A DNA stretch of 64,000 nt from Parietaria judaica (lineage: Eukaryota; Streptophyta; Magnoliopsida; Rosales; Urticaceae). The notes beneath the pieces are model-generated. The model made no database searches and was not told the DNA's origin. It was given only the letters and a program-made list of their open reading frames with translations. The DNA lies in NCBI GenBank assembly GCA_954871525.1, contig OX940867.1, forward strand, positions 17,275,343 through 17,339,342. The letters are read 5' to 3'. Position numbers and translations under genes: made by a program. Below, in pieces: positions 11,444 through 20,990 of this stretch. The stretch's first letter is position 1, and each line of letters opens with the position of its first letter.

Positions 11444-11772
11444 GGTCCCCCAAGGTATCCTTGCAGGTACGGCGTACGTCGAGCTCCCCCATCGCGTTAT
11501 GGGATGGAAAGCTCTTCAAGAGAGGTATGCCCAAGATGTCGAGGATTTGGAGTCAAAGGCTGCCGAGAATCCCAATTCTCTGCCTTTGACTCTGAATAGT
11601 CATCCCAGAGTCAGAGCTTCTCTTTTGTTGGACATTGCCGCTAGTCGCATCGTTAAGGGGTTATCCTCCCAGACCCACGAGTACAGCTCCAACTTGGGGA
11701 TCCTTCATCGCCATCCTAAATCCAAAAATGTTACCGGGAAGGCTTCTAAGCGCTCCTCTTCGTTTGATAAAT
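11444..11772 (+). pseudogene. Antisense additional ORF, C-terminal exon (copy 1)
   Basis: This encodes GWKALQERYAQDVEDLESKA, then a helical Arg/Leu-rich end finishing near ...HPKSKNVTGKASKRSS. It is close to identical to 17099-17413. The coiled-coil middle seen at 16700-17099 is missing here. Together the two copies outline one longer original gene: N-terminal domain, linker, coiled coil and basic C-terminus. Confidence 0.6.
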
Positions 11773-12424
11773 TTTGTATTTATCTTGTATTTGTAAACGA
11801 TTCAAATAAAAGATTTCTTTTTCTGATCATCTTTTTCCTTGTATTAAACTCAAGCATTATGCAACATAGTTTAACTTAAAGGATAAAAACTAAGCAGTTT
11901 GAAATTGCATCTCTTGGTCGTAGCGTCATGATACAATTTTAACCACTTTAAGATGATGGGCTTTATATTAAAAAGAACACGTCTTTGATTCTTTGAAGCA
12001 AAAACTTAGTGGAAATCTTGCTCGTCGCAATCATTCTCGTCGCACAGCTCGTGCTGGAAAAACAAAAATTGTTTTCCTTATGCACTATATAAATTACATT
12101 CGTCGTTTATAAAAACTCGTCGTGTTACTTATAAGTGATGTAAAATATTTTTGTGTCATGTACACGTTTCCTAAGCTCGTCCTACATTGCACTTTGCTTG
12201 TCGCTTGGCGACCAATATTTAAATTGTTCTTTCTTTTTTAATGAAACACTTCTTTGACAAATAAAAATTCCCAAACTTTGCTTGCAGTACTAACGCATGC
12301 CGCATAGTTTGCCTTCAAGCTTTTGTCTTGGGATTAGGGAATGATATACTTGTTCCCCTCTTTCTTCTTTTTTTTTTTGTTTTTTTGAATAATCAGCATG
12401 AAAAATGGTTCGAATAGTTGCAAT
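11773..12424 (+). other. 3' flank of the antisense ORF (copy 1)
   Basis: AT-rich non-coding sequence, near-identical to 17414-18075 in the duplicated block. It is rich in short 'ctcgtcg' words. No coding seen. Confidence 0.55.
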
Positions 12425-13024
12425 TAGGGGTGAGCATTTTAGACCCAACCCGATGGCCCAACCCAATCCGTTAGAGACCCGACCCCAAACTAACCCGCCC
12501 AATCTAACCCGCTTAAAAATGGGTCGGATCGGGCCGGACCCGACTATTATTCGGGTCGTGGTCGGGTCCAAAATCTTAGGTCGGGTCGGGGTCTCTGACC
12601 CGACCAATATAGTTAATATATATTTCATATTACCTTTTATTCAAATAGTGCAATCTTTAGTCTTTTAAAATTTCTCATTCTCAATTTTATTTACATTCAT
12701 AGACCGTTCAATCTCTCATATTCATGTTTTACATTGTTTAGTGTATGTTTGTTTGATTAAATTTGTTTGGGGTATTTTTACTTGAATTTTGAGTTACATT
12801 GATGCATTTTTTCGTATTATTTTTTTGTTATATAAGAGTAAATTTTAATTAATTGGGCCATGGCGACCCTAACCAACCCAACCCAATTTTTTACCGGGTC
12901 GGTTTGGTTCGGGCATAAAAAAAGAATTTGGGTCAAATCGGGCTTTTTTTTAGGAACCCGAAGTGATCGGGTCGGGTCCATAAAAAGTATCGGGACGGCC
13001 CAACCCAACCCATGCTCACCCCTA
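12425..13024. mobile_element. hAT-type MITE, copy 1 (600 bp)
   Basis: Terminal inverted repeats TAGGGGTGAGCA / TGCTCACCCCTA continue into GGGTTGGGTTGGGCC-type subterminal repeats. The flanking 8-mers gttgcaat and gttgtgac are diverged copies of one 8-bp target duplication, the hAT length. No coding capacity; the interior has mirrored 'cgggtcgggtc' words. Confidence 0.85.
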
Positions 13025-13250
13025 GTTGTGACGCGGTGTCAACTAAGTATGAGGCATCCCCAAGTTTTCTTGATCAAGGGACCATTAAGCAGCCGGTGTT
13101 AGGCATACTTGCAACCAAGGGGCCGACTATTGTGAAGAACGGTGAATACTTACTCAAGGTCAAAAGCCTGAATACCCACCGTCGTCTAGGGGTTTTGAGA
13201 ATCACGTTCCCGCCTATGAGAGAGATAGAGGTCTCAGCTCATAGACCTTC

Positions 13251-13640
13251 CCATCCAAATCTTGGTTCCACTCATCATGGGTTCCAAAACCTTTCCAGGT
13301 ATTTTGTAGTAGGATTTGCTGACCTTTGTTGGTATCAGTATCTTGTAGGTTCGTGATCAAGGGATCATGGTATGTCTGCCGTTGGTTCGAATCTTGGTTC
13401 CACTCATCCCGGGTTCCAAGACCGTTCTGAATGTTTGTGTAGTAGGCATTGCTGACCCTTTGTGGTATCAGTACCCTGTAGGTTCGTGATCAAGAGATCA
13501 TTGTATGTTTGTCGTTGGTTCGAATCTTGGTTACACTCATTCCGAGTTCCAAGACCGTTCCGAACGTTTGTCTAGTAGGCATTCCTGACCCTTTGTGGTA
13601 TCAATATCTTGTAGGTCCGGGATTAAGGATCACTGATTAG
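13251..13640. repeat. Tandem repeat, about 132-bp unit x 3, in the gypsy untranslated region
   Basis: Units start at 'aatcttggttccactcat' near 13258, 13389 and 13521. Each contains 'gtgtagtaggcattgctgac' and 'ggtatcagtatcttgtaggt'. The same array recurs at 18892-19263. Tat-lineage elements are known for hypervariable tandem repeats in this 3' region. Confidence 0.8.
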
Positions 13641-13753
13641 CCGATACTCGGCGCGAATATGTATATATATGTATACATATATATTTTTGGGATCAAGAGG
13701 TAAAAAAGTTTTGTAAACGAACAGTTTCGTCATCGTAAAAAAATTATATTTCG

Positions 13754-14110
13754 GATAAGCAAGCTGGTACTTCCCTTGATTTATCGGCAAACGTTATGAC
13801 CGTCATCAATATCACACATCTCCGTATCCAATAAGGTAATAATCAAGACTCTCGTTGTTATCATAGTTTTCCCATTCTAGGATAGTTCAGGTAAGGAAAT
13901 TTGTGCTTCCCACGATTTATCGGCAAATATTATGATCCTCGTCAGTATCATACATCCCCGTATCCAAGTAGGTAGTAACCATAACCATCGTTGGTATCAC
14001 AATTCTCCCTCGTTCAAACAGTTCGGGTAAGCAAGCTGGTGCCTTCCTTATTGAGTGTTGCAATCCTTGCCGGCATCGCGAACTCCCATGGATATCAAGA
14101 CCCTTGTCGG
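13754..14110. repeat. Second tandem repeat, about 135-bp unit x 3, in the gypsy untranslated region
   Basis: Units begin at 'gataagcaagctggtacttc' (13754), a variant near 13886 and 'gggtaagcaagctggtgcc' (14027). Each runs through 'tttatcggcaaa' and 'cccgtatccaa' segments. The copy at 19388-19690 has lost most of the third unit's start. Confidence 0.65.
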
Positions 14111-14293
14111 TATCGAGATCCCATGTTGTGGACGAAAAAGGCATATCAATAGTTTATTGGCATTAGCAAACATGTATTAAGCAAATTATATTTTTTATTC
14201 GAGCTGAACTTGTTCATGGAACACAAGCTGCCTACATACCCTCTTTATAGGGATCAAACCTGGGCGTAGTTCAATTATTTTACAACATGTCCT

Positions 14294-15683
14294 TCAAGCA
14301 TAGAATATCTTCAAATGCTTGACATTCCAGCTTCTGACTATCTTGTCTGCAGCTGAGTTTTGGAGCTCGTAGACTCCTATTCTAACTATTTTCGAGACGG
14401 TGTAAGGTCCTTCCTAGTTGTTTTTAAGCTTCCCTGCGTTGATCTCTGCCGTATTCTGGAAAACCTTCCTCAGCACCAGGTCACCAACTCGGAATTTCCT
14501 TGGTCGCACCTTCTTCTTGTAGCTCCGAGCGACAAATCTTTGATAATTTATGACTTTTATCAAAGCCTGTGCTCGTCGCTCCTCAATGTGGTCAAGGTGT
14601 TCTCTCAGATTTTCCTCGTTGGCTTCTTCATCGTCTGGCGCAAATTCTCGTCGCAAGCTCGGAACCCCCACTTCCACCGGAATGACCGCTTATATATCGT
14701 ATCTCAAAGAAAATGGTGATTCCCCTGTCGCCGTGTGTGGAGTTGTGCGATAAGCCCATAGATACCCTGGGAGTTCTTTAGACCATCGACCTTTCTTCCT
14801 GTCAAGGAATCTCTTGATGCTATCCACTATCATCCTGTTGACAGTTGCCGCGTTCCATTTCTCTTGAGGGTACTGTGGCGTCGATGTGTTGCGCTTTACT
14901 CTCCATCTTTTGCAAAATCCTTTGAACCGTTTGGAAACGAATTGCGGACCATTATCGGCTATTATTTCTCTTGGCAAACCAAATTTTGTGAAGATGTTTT
15001 TCCCATACGTAGCTATCCACGTTGGAGTCTTTTATATTTGCAAAAGACTCGGCTTCAGCCCACTCGGTGAAGAAATCTGTGACCACCAACATGAACCTCT
15101 TATGCTTCTTCGATATCGGGAGTGATCCGACTAAGTCCATCGACCATTTCATGAACGGGTAAGGCACCGATATTACGTGCTTTTGATAACTCTTACACCT
15201 ACGAGCATAATTGTTGCAGTCCGCCTTCATCACTTTCGAAAAATAACCATGTCTCTTGATATTCCAGAGAAGTGATCTCCCGCCAGAGTGATTTTCACAC
15301 TCCCTTTCATGAATTTCTTTCATGACGTAGTCGGCTTCGCTCGCTCCTAAGGATCGCAGGTTAGGTCCGGTAAAGCTCCTTTTATACAATGTTTGGTTTA
15401 GTATTGTATATCGGGAACTCTTTAACCGAATCTTCCTCGTCTCCTGCTTGTCTTTTGGCCACACTCCATCACTGATATACTCAAAGATCGGCTTGCGCCA
15501 ATCGGATGCCCCCGAGTCATCAGCCACTGGTGCGTCTTCCAATGCTCCTTCTTCGTCGAACTCCTTGTCTATCTCCATGATTGTGGTGTCCTTGCCTTGA
15601 TCAGCTTCCTCCATCTCATCGTCCTTGCCTGCTTCCTTCTTCTTTGGAATGCTTGGATCTTCGATAGTCTCCACTTTTATCAT
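14294..15683 (-). pseudogene. Gypsy integrase (block B)
   Basis: Integrase joins element DNA to the host chromosome. Visible are the zinc-binding H-H-C-C region (HERECENHSGG, then ADCNNYARRCKSYQKH) and the core Asp in FMKWSMDLVGSLP. The second Asp is in IIADNGPQF. The C-terminal region has RPRKFRVGDLVLRKVFQNT and ends ...SWNVKHLKIFYA at 14294. The catalytic Glu is lost: where the family reads NGQAEA, this copy has KWNAAT (about 14855-14872). Frame breaks lie near 14950-14980 and 14680, and an in-frame TAG follows GKLKNN near 14411. An acidic linker (15540-15680) joins it to RNase H. It aligns with the interrupted second copy at 47876-48300 plus 29838-30177. Confidence 0.88.
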
Positions 15684-15692
15684 CCTCTGCTC

Positions 15693-16052
15693 TCATGGCT
15701 TCGTCGTCGATCCCCAGCTAGATAGAGCGTCTGCATGTGAATTATCTCCTCGCGGAATCTGTCCGAGTGTGAACTCTTTAAATTTTGCGATTCGATTCTT
15801 CACAGCCTTGAAGTAAGCCTCCGTCCTCTCGTCGTGTCTCTCATATTCCCCGTTAATCTGGTTTACGACTAACTGAGAATATGAGGACTCGACGAGCCTT
15901 ATTGCTCCCACTTCCTTTGCCATGCGCAAACCTACAATAAGAGCTTCGTATTCCGCCTCGTTGTTGGTAGCTATGAAGCTATATCTGTAGGTTCTCCCGA
16001 TCACTGCTCCCATCGGCAAGATTAGTCGAATGCCTGCTCCAGCTCTTTGCAT
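15693..16052 (-). pseudogene. Archaeal-type RNase H domain of the Tat gypsy (block B)
   Basis: Carries the signature TNNEAEYEALIVGLRMAKEV, YSQLVVNQINGEYERHD and ending RGDNSHADALSSW. A second RNase H downstream of the usual RNase H1 is the hallmark of Tat-lineage elements. The frame overlaps the upstream RNase H1 frame with a shift near 16000-16050, so it is not translatable as a polyprotein here. Confidence 0.88.
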
Positions 16053-16719
16053 GTAGAGGACAGTATACCTTCAGCTTCCATTCTCCATTCTCATCTTTCC
16101 AAATTCTCCTCGTCGGGGGTAGCTTGACAAGAATATCCGCCAACACTTGAGACTTCATGCTGGTCCTACCTCTATACTCGATGTCATACTTCCCTAGGCG
16201 TATTGACCATTTCGTCATGCGACCAGACTGATTAGGGCTGTAGAGGAGTACCCTAATTAGCATGTCTGTCATGATTACGATGGTGTGCATTTGGAAATGA
16301 TGATTCAGCTTCGTCGCCGCCTCTATGATGGCGAGGACTAGCTTTTCTATTTGCGGGTATCTCGTCTCTGCTCCGACTAGCTTCTTGCTAATGTATGTGA
16401 CTGGGTTCTGCTTTCCCTTATCCTCCCGTACTAACACTGTACTGACCGCTACAAACGTCACTGCCACGTACAAGTACAGAACTTCTCATGCAACGGGTTA
16501 GGTCATTATCGGAGGTGTCGAAAAGTAGGATTTTAGCTCTTGGAAGGCTTTCTTGCATGCTTCTGTCCATTCAAACTTCTTGTTTTTCCTTAACATATGG
16601 TAGAATAGAAGATTCTTGTCTGCTGATCTTGAAATAAACCTGTTGAGCGCTGCGATTCTTCCCGTGAGCTTTTGCACTTCCCTTTTGTTGCGTGGTGATG
16701 GCGAGAGCGTCTGTGGCAA
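15979..16719 (-). pseudogene. Gypsy RNase H1 and RT 3' end (block B)
   Basis: 16719-16498 encodes the RT/connection end (VQKLTGRIAALNRFISRSADK, FEWTEACKKAFQELKSYF). 16473-15979 encodes RNase H1 (YVAVTFVAVSTVLVREDKGK, YISKKLVGAETRYPQIEKL, TDMLIRVLLYSP). A frame break lies near 16480-16500. The rest of RT is absent: homology to the other copy stops at about 16700, where antisense-ORF sequence begins. That is the tandem-duplication junction. Confidence 0.88.
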
Positions 16720-17413
16720 GGCTGGAGGAGAAGCTTGCTCAGGAGCGTGCTCGGAGTCCCAGACTGCTGATGCCTTGTTCGCAAAGCTCTTCGCATGCGA
16801 GGAGTGAGTTTCAAAAAATGAGGATAGATCCGAAGCGCTTTCTTGTCGTCACTTCTTGCTCGCCAATGAGAATGCTCGGTTGTTGGTTTGGGCTAAGAAG
16901 GTTGAATCCGCTCTGACTCTCGTCAGCGGTGATCTTGAGGCTGCTCAAAGCGAGGTTGTCGAGGAAAGGAGTGCGCGAAGGGAACTCCATCGCGTCAGCT
17001 AGGAGAAGCTTTAGGGAGCCGCAACAAGGTACCAAGCCCTCGATGCCTATGTTGATTCTCATCGTCTTCTGGCTGGATGCGAGGATAACATTTCTCTCGC
17101 CCGAGGTATCCTCGCAGGTAGGGCGGACGTCGAGCTCCCCCATCAATTTGTGGGATGGAAAGCTCTTCAAGATAGGTATGCCCAAGATGTCGAGGATTTG
17201 GAATCGAAGGCTGCCGAGAATCCCAATTCTCCGCCTTTGACTCTGAATAGTCCTCCCAGAGTCAGAGCTTCTCTTTTGTTGGACATTGTCGTTGGTCGCA
17301 TCGTTAAGGGGTTGTCCTCCCAAACCCACGAGTACAGCTCCAACTTGGGGATCCTTCATCGCCATCCTAAATCCAAAAATGTAACCGGGGAGGCTTCTAA
17401 GCGCTCCTCTTAG
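16700..17413 (+). pseudogene. Antisense additional ORF, coiled-coil and C-terminal part (block A copy)
   Basis: This begins mid-gene after the junction with RT. It reads ASVARLEEKLAQERAR, later GDLEAAQSEVVEERSARREL (in shifted frames) and RYQALDAYVDSHRLLAGCED, a heptad-like helical region. It then shares GWKALQDRYAQDVEDLESKA to ...TGEASKRSS with 11444-11772. Several stops and frame changes make it non-functional. The N-terminal domain is missing, complementary to the copy at 9593. Confidence 0.6.
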
Positions 17414-18075
17414 TTAGATAAATTTTGTATTTATCTTTTATTTGTAAACGATTCATATAAAAGATTTCTTTTTCTCATCATCTTTTTCCTTGTATTAAAC
17501 TCAAGCATTATGCAACATAGTTTAACTTAAAGGATAAGAACTAAGCCGTTTGAAATTGCATCTCTTGGTCGTAGCCTCATGATACAATTTTAACCACTTT
17601 AAGATGATGGGCTGTATATTGAAAAAGAACACGTCTTTGATTCTTTGAAGCATAAACTTAGTGGAAATCTTGCTCGTCGCAATCATTCTCATCGCACAGC
17701 TCGTGCTGGAAAAAAAATTGTTTTCCTTATGCACAATATAAATGACACTCGTCGTTATAAAAACTCGTCGTGTTACTTATAAGTGATGTAAAAGATTTTT
17801 GTGTCATGTACACGTTGCCTAAGCTCGTCATACATTGCAATTTTCTTGTCGCCTTGCGACCAATATGTAAATTGTTGTTTCTTTTTTAATGAAACACTTC
17901 TTTGAAAAATAAAATTTCCCAAACATTGCCGCATAGTTTACCTTCAAACTTTTGTGTTGGGAGTAGGGAATGATATATTGTTGGCCAGACAGTATACTTG
18001 TTCCCCTCTTTCTTTTCTTTTTTTTTTTTGTTTTTTTGAATCATCAGCATGAAAAATGGTTCGAATAGTTGTGAC
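17414..18075 (+). other. 3' flank of the antisense ORF (block A copy)
   Basis: Non-coding and near-identical to 11773-12424 with small indels. It ends at the 8-mer gttgtgac (18068-18075), which is the MITE target duplication. Confidence 0.55.
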
Positions 18076-18654
18076 TAGGGGTGAGTATTTTAGACCCAAC
18101 CCAATGGCCCAACCCAATCCGTCAGAGACCCGACCCCAATCTAACCCGCTTAAAAATGGGTCGGATCGGGCCGGACCCGACTATTATTCGGGTCGGGGTC
18201 GGGTCCAAAATCTTAGGCCGGGTCGGGGTCTCTGACCCGACCAATATAGTTAATATATATTTCATATTAATTTTTATTCAAATAGTGCAATCTTTAGTCT
18301 TTTAAAATTTCTTATTCTCAATTTTATTTACATTCAAAGACCGTTCAATCTCTCATATTTATGTTTTACATTGTTTAGTGTATGTTTGTTTGATTAAATT
18401 TGTTTGGGGTATTTTTAATTGAATTTTGAGTTACATTGATGCATTTTTTTTCATTTTTTTTGTTATATAAGAGTAAATTTTAATTAATCGGGCCATGGCG
18501 ACCAAAACCAACCCAACTCGATTTTCTATCGGGTCGGTTTGGTTCGCGCAAAAAAAAAAAGGGTCAAATCGGGTTTTTTTTAGGAACCCGAAGTGATCGG
18601 GTCGGGTCCATAAAAAGCATCGAAACGACCCAACCCAACCCATGCTCACCCCTA
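18076..18654. mobile_element. hAT-type MITE, copy 2 (579 bp)
   Basis: Ends TAGGGGTGAGTA / TGCTCACCCCTA, with target duplication gttgtgac / gttgcgac (7 of 8). It sits at the same position in the gypsy untranslated region as 12425-13024 and is closely similar throughout. It was therefore copied with the block rather than inserted independently. Confidence 0.85.
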
Positions 18655-18891
18655 GTTGCGACGCGGTGTCATCTAAGTATGAGGCGTCCCCCATTTCAAG
18701 TTTTCTAGATCAAGGGACCATTAAGCAGCCGGTGTTAGGCATACTTGGAACCAAGGGGCCGACTATTGTGACGAACGGTGAATACTTACTCAAGTTCAAA
18801 AGCCTGAATACCCACCGTCGTCTAGGGGTTTTGAGAAGCACATTCCCGGCTATGAGAGAGATAGAGATCTCAACTCATAGACCTTCCCGTC

Positions 18892-19263
18892 CAAATCTTG
18901 GTTCCACTCATCCTGGGTTCCAAAACCTTTCCAGGTATTTTGTAGTAGGAATTGTTGAACCCTTGTTGGTATCAGTATCTTGTAGGTTCGTGATCAAGGG
19001 ATCACTGTATGTCTGCCGTTGGTTCGAATCTTGGTTCTACTCATCCCGGTTTCCAAGACCGTTCCGAACGTTTGTGTAGTAGGCATTGCTGACCCTTTGT
19101 GGTATCAGTATCCTGTAAGTTTGTGATCAAGGGATCATTGTATGTTTGTCGTTGGTTCTAACACTCATTCCGGGTTCCAAGACCGTTCCGAACGTTTGTC
19201 TAGTAGGCATTTCTGACCCTTGTTGGTATCAGTATCCTTTAGGTTCGGGAATAAGGATCACTG
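18892..19263. repeat. Tandem repeat, about 132-bp unit (block A copy)
   Basis: Three units equivalent to 13251-13640; the third is shortened near 19157. An (AT)n run follows at about 19289-19312. Confidence 0.75.
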
Positions 19264-19387
19264 ATTATCCGATGCTCGGCGCGAATATGTATATATATAT
19301 ATATATATATACATAATTATTTTTGGGATCAAGAGGTCAAAAAGGTTTGTAAACAAACAGTTTTGTCGTCGTAAAAAATTTATTTTT

Positions 19388-19690
19388 CGGATAAGCAAGC
19401 TGGTACTTCCTTTGATTTACCGTCAAACATTATGACCATCATCAGTATCACACATCTCCGTATCCAATAAGGTAATAATCATGACCCTCGTTGTTATCAT
19501 ATTTTTCCCTTTCTCGGATAGTTCAGGTAAGGAAATTTGTGCTTCCGACGATTTATCGGCAAATGTTATGATCCTCGTCGGTATCATACAATCCCGTATC
19601 CAAGTAGGTAGTAGCTGGTGCCTTCCTTATTGAGTGTTGCGATCCTTGCCGGCATCGCGAACTCCCATGGATATCAAGACCCTTGTCGGT
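19388..19690. repeat. Second tandem repeat (block A copy)
   Basis: Equivalent of 13754-14110 with an internal deletion of roughly 90 bp near 19608. It continues into pol-proximal untranslated sequence up to the insertion at 19872. Confidence 0.6.
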
Positions 19691-20498
19691 ATCGAGATCC
19701 CATGTTGTGGACAAAAGAGGCATATCAATAGTTTGTTGGCATTAGCAAACATGTATTAAGCAAATTATATTTTTTTTATTCGAGCCGAACTTGTTCATGG
19801 AACACAAGCTGCCTACGTACCCTCTTTATAGGGATCAAGCCTGGGCGTAGTTCAATTATTTTACAACATGTTGTTGGAAATTTGATCCGGCTATTATGCC
19901 AATTTTCCTTAAAAATAATGAAATAGCTTTGATTGCAAATTCATTAAAAATTACGTTGAACGTCCCGTCCAAATTACCTTGAATATTCCGCTCTCATTAG
20001 TCCGTCCGGGTAGCTTTTAAAAATAATTTTAAGTCAGAATAGTTACTTCGTAACAATGCACTGACATCGAGTAATTTGGATAAAGCGATCGGATAAATAA
20101 TTGGCAATTTAATTATCACAATTAATTTCATAACAATATTATTAAATCTAATGTCTATGGAAAATAAATAAATACAATAAAAGAAATTTTGCATTTATTG
20201 ACACAATGCATAAGGCCGTACCTCATTGACGACTTCCGGCTGCGCGTTCTGACTTTGACAGGGCTCAGCCGGTGCTAGGGAAACTCCCGTGATCTTCCGG
20301 GATATTCTCCTGGAATCCTCGTACCGAAGCGTGGGCTTTGATGACAGGACTCTGACAAATATTTAACTGATGGTTCTTTTGAAGCTACCGGAGAAAAGAT
20401 ATCACAAAGCCAAACCGATGGTTCTTTTCGCATCCCCTAATAAGGGGTCACGAAATTTTGAGCTCTTAGGTGTAAAGAAAAGTGTGGAATGAGCTCCC

Positions 20499-20506
20499 TA
20501 TTTATA
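20499..20506 (-). promoter_or_regulatory. TATA box of the non-coding element's left LTR
   Basis: TATAAATA on the minus strand, within the near-palindrome GAACTC-TATAAATAGG-GAGCTC that recurs in the other LTRs of the family. Confidence 0.6.
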
Positions 20507-20944
20507 GAGTTCAGTTCCAATCATCATGGAGAAATTTCCTCCATCCGGATTATCTGATTGGTCGAAAACCAATGGCTCAGATTAATCCTAGGAATTTTTC
20601 GAATTTAAATAATAAAATAAATCTAATCCAACAGTCCAGATTAAATCTAGATTGATCCATTGGAGTGGATTGACTGAGAGATTTTCTCAACCACCAAACT
20701 TGGTCACCAAGTTTATTATTATTTCTTAATTTCGAAATACCCTTTTAAATAAATAAAATATTAAATTCCAATACAACGATAAAGATTAAATCTAGACCGA
20801 TCCAATGGATTAAATTAATTTCAGGGTTTTATCTCAAGTACCTAAGAGTAGGTACTTCTGCCGCAAATATGCAATAGTTGCATAAAGGAATCACGCGTAT
20901 AATCTGTTACACGCATTCCCATGCAACTACTTTGACTTTTCTTC

Positions 20945-20987
<43 letters not shown>

Positions 20988-20990
<3 letters not shown>

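Noticed and set aside
8279..14294. A second, independent plus-strand gypsy element based on the plus-strand ORF
   Set aside because: LTR, PPT and pol orientation are all minus. The plus-strand ORF is the known type of antisense additional ORF of Tat elements, not evidence of another element.
20951..20986. Long (TA)n run as a possible centromeric or regulatory repeat
   Set aside because: A simple microsatellite present in shorter form in the sister LTR; it served as the foldback target. Similar runs at 19289, 47065 and 52697 are LTR or untranslated-region microsatellites.
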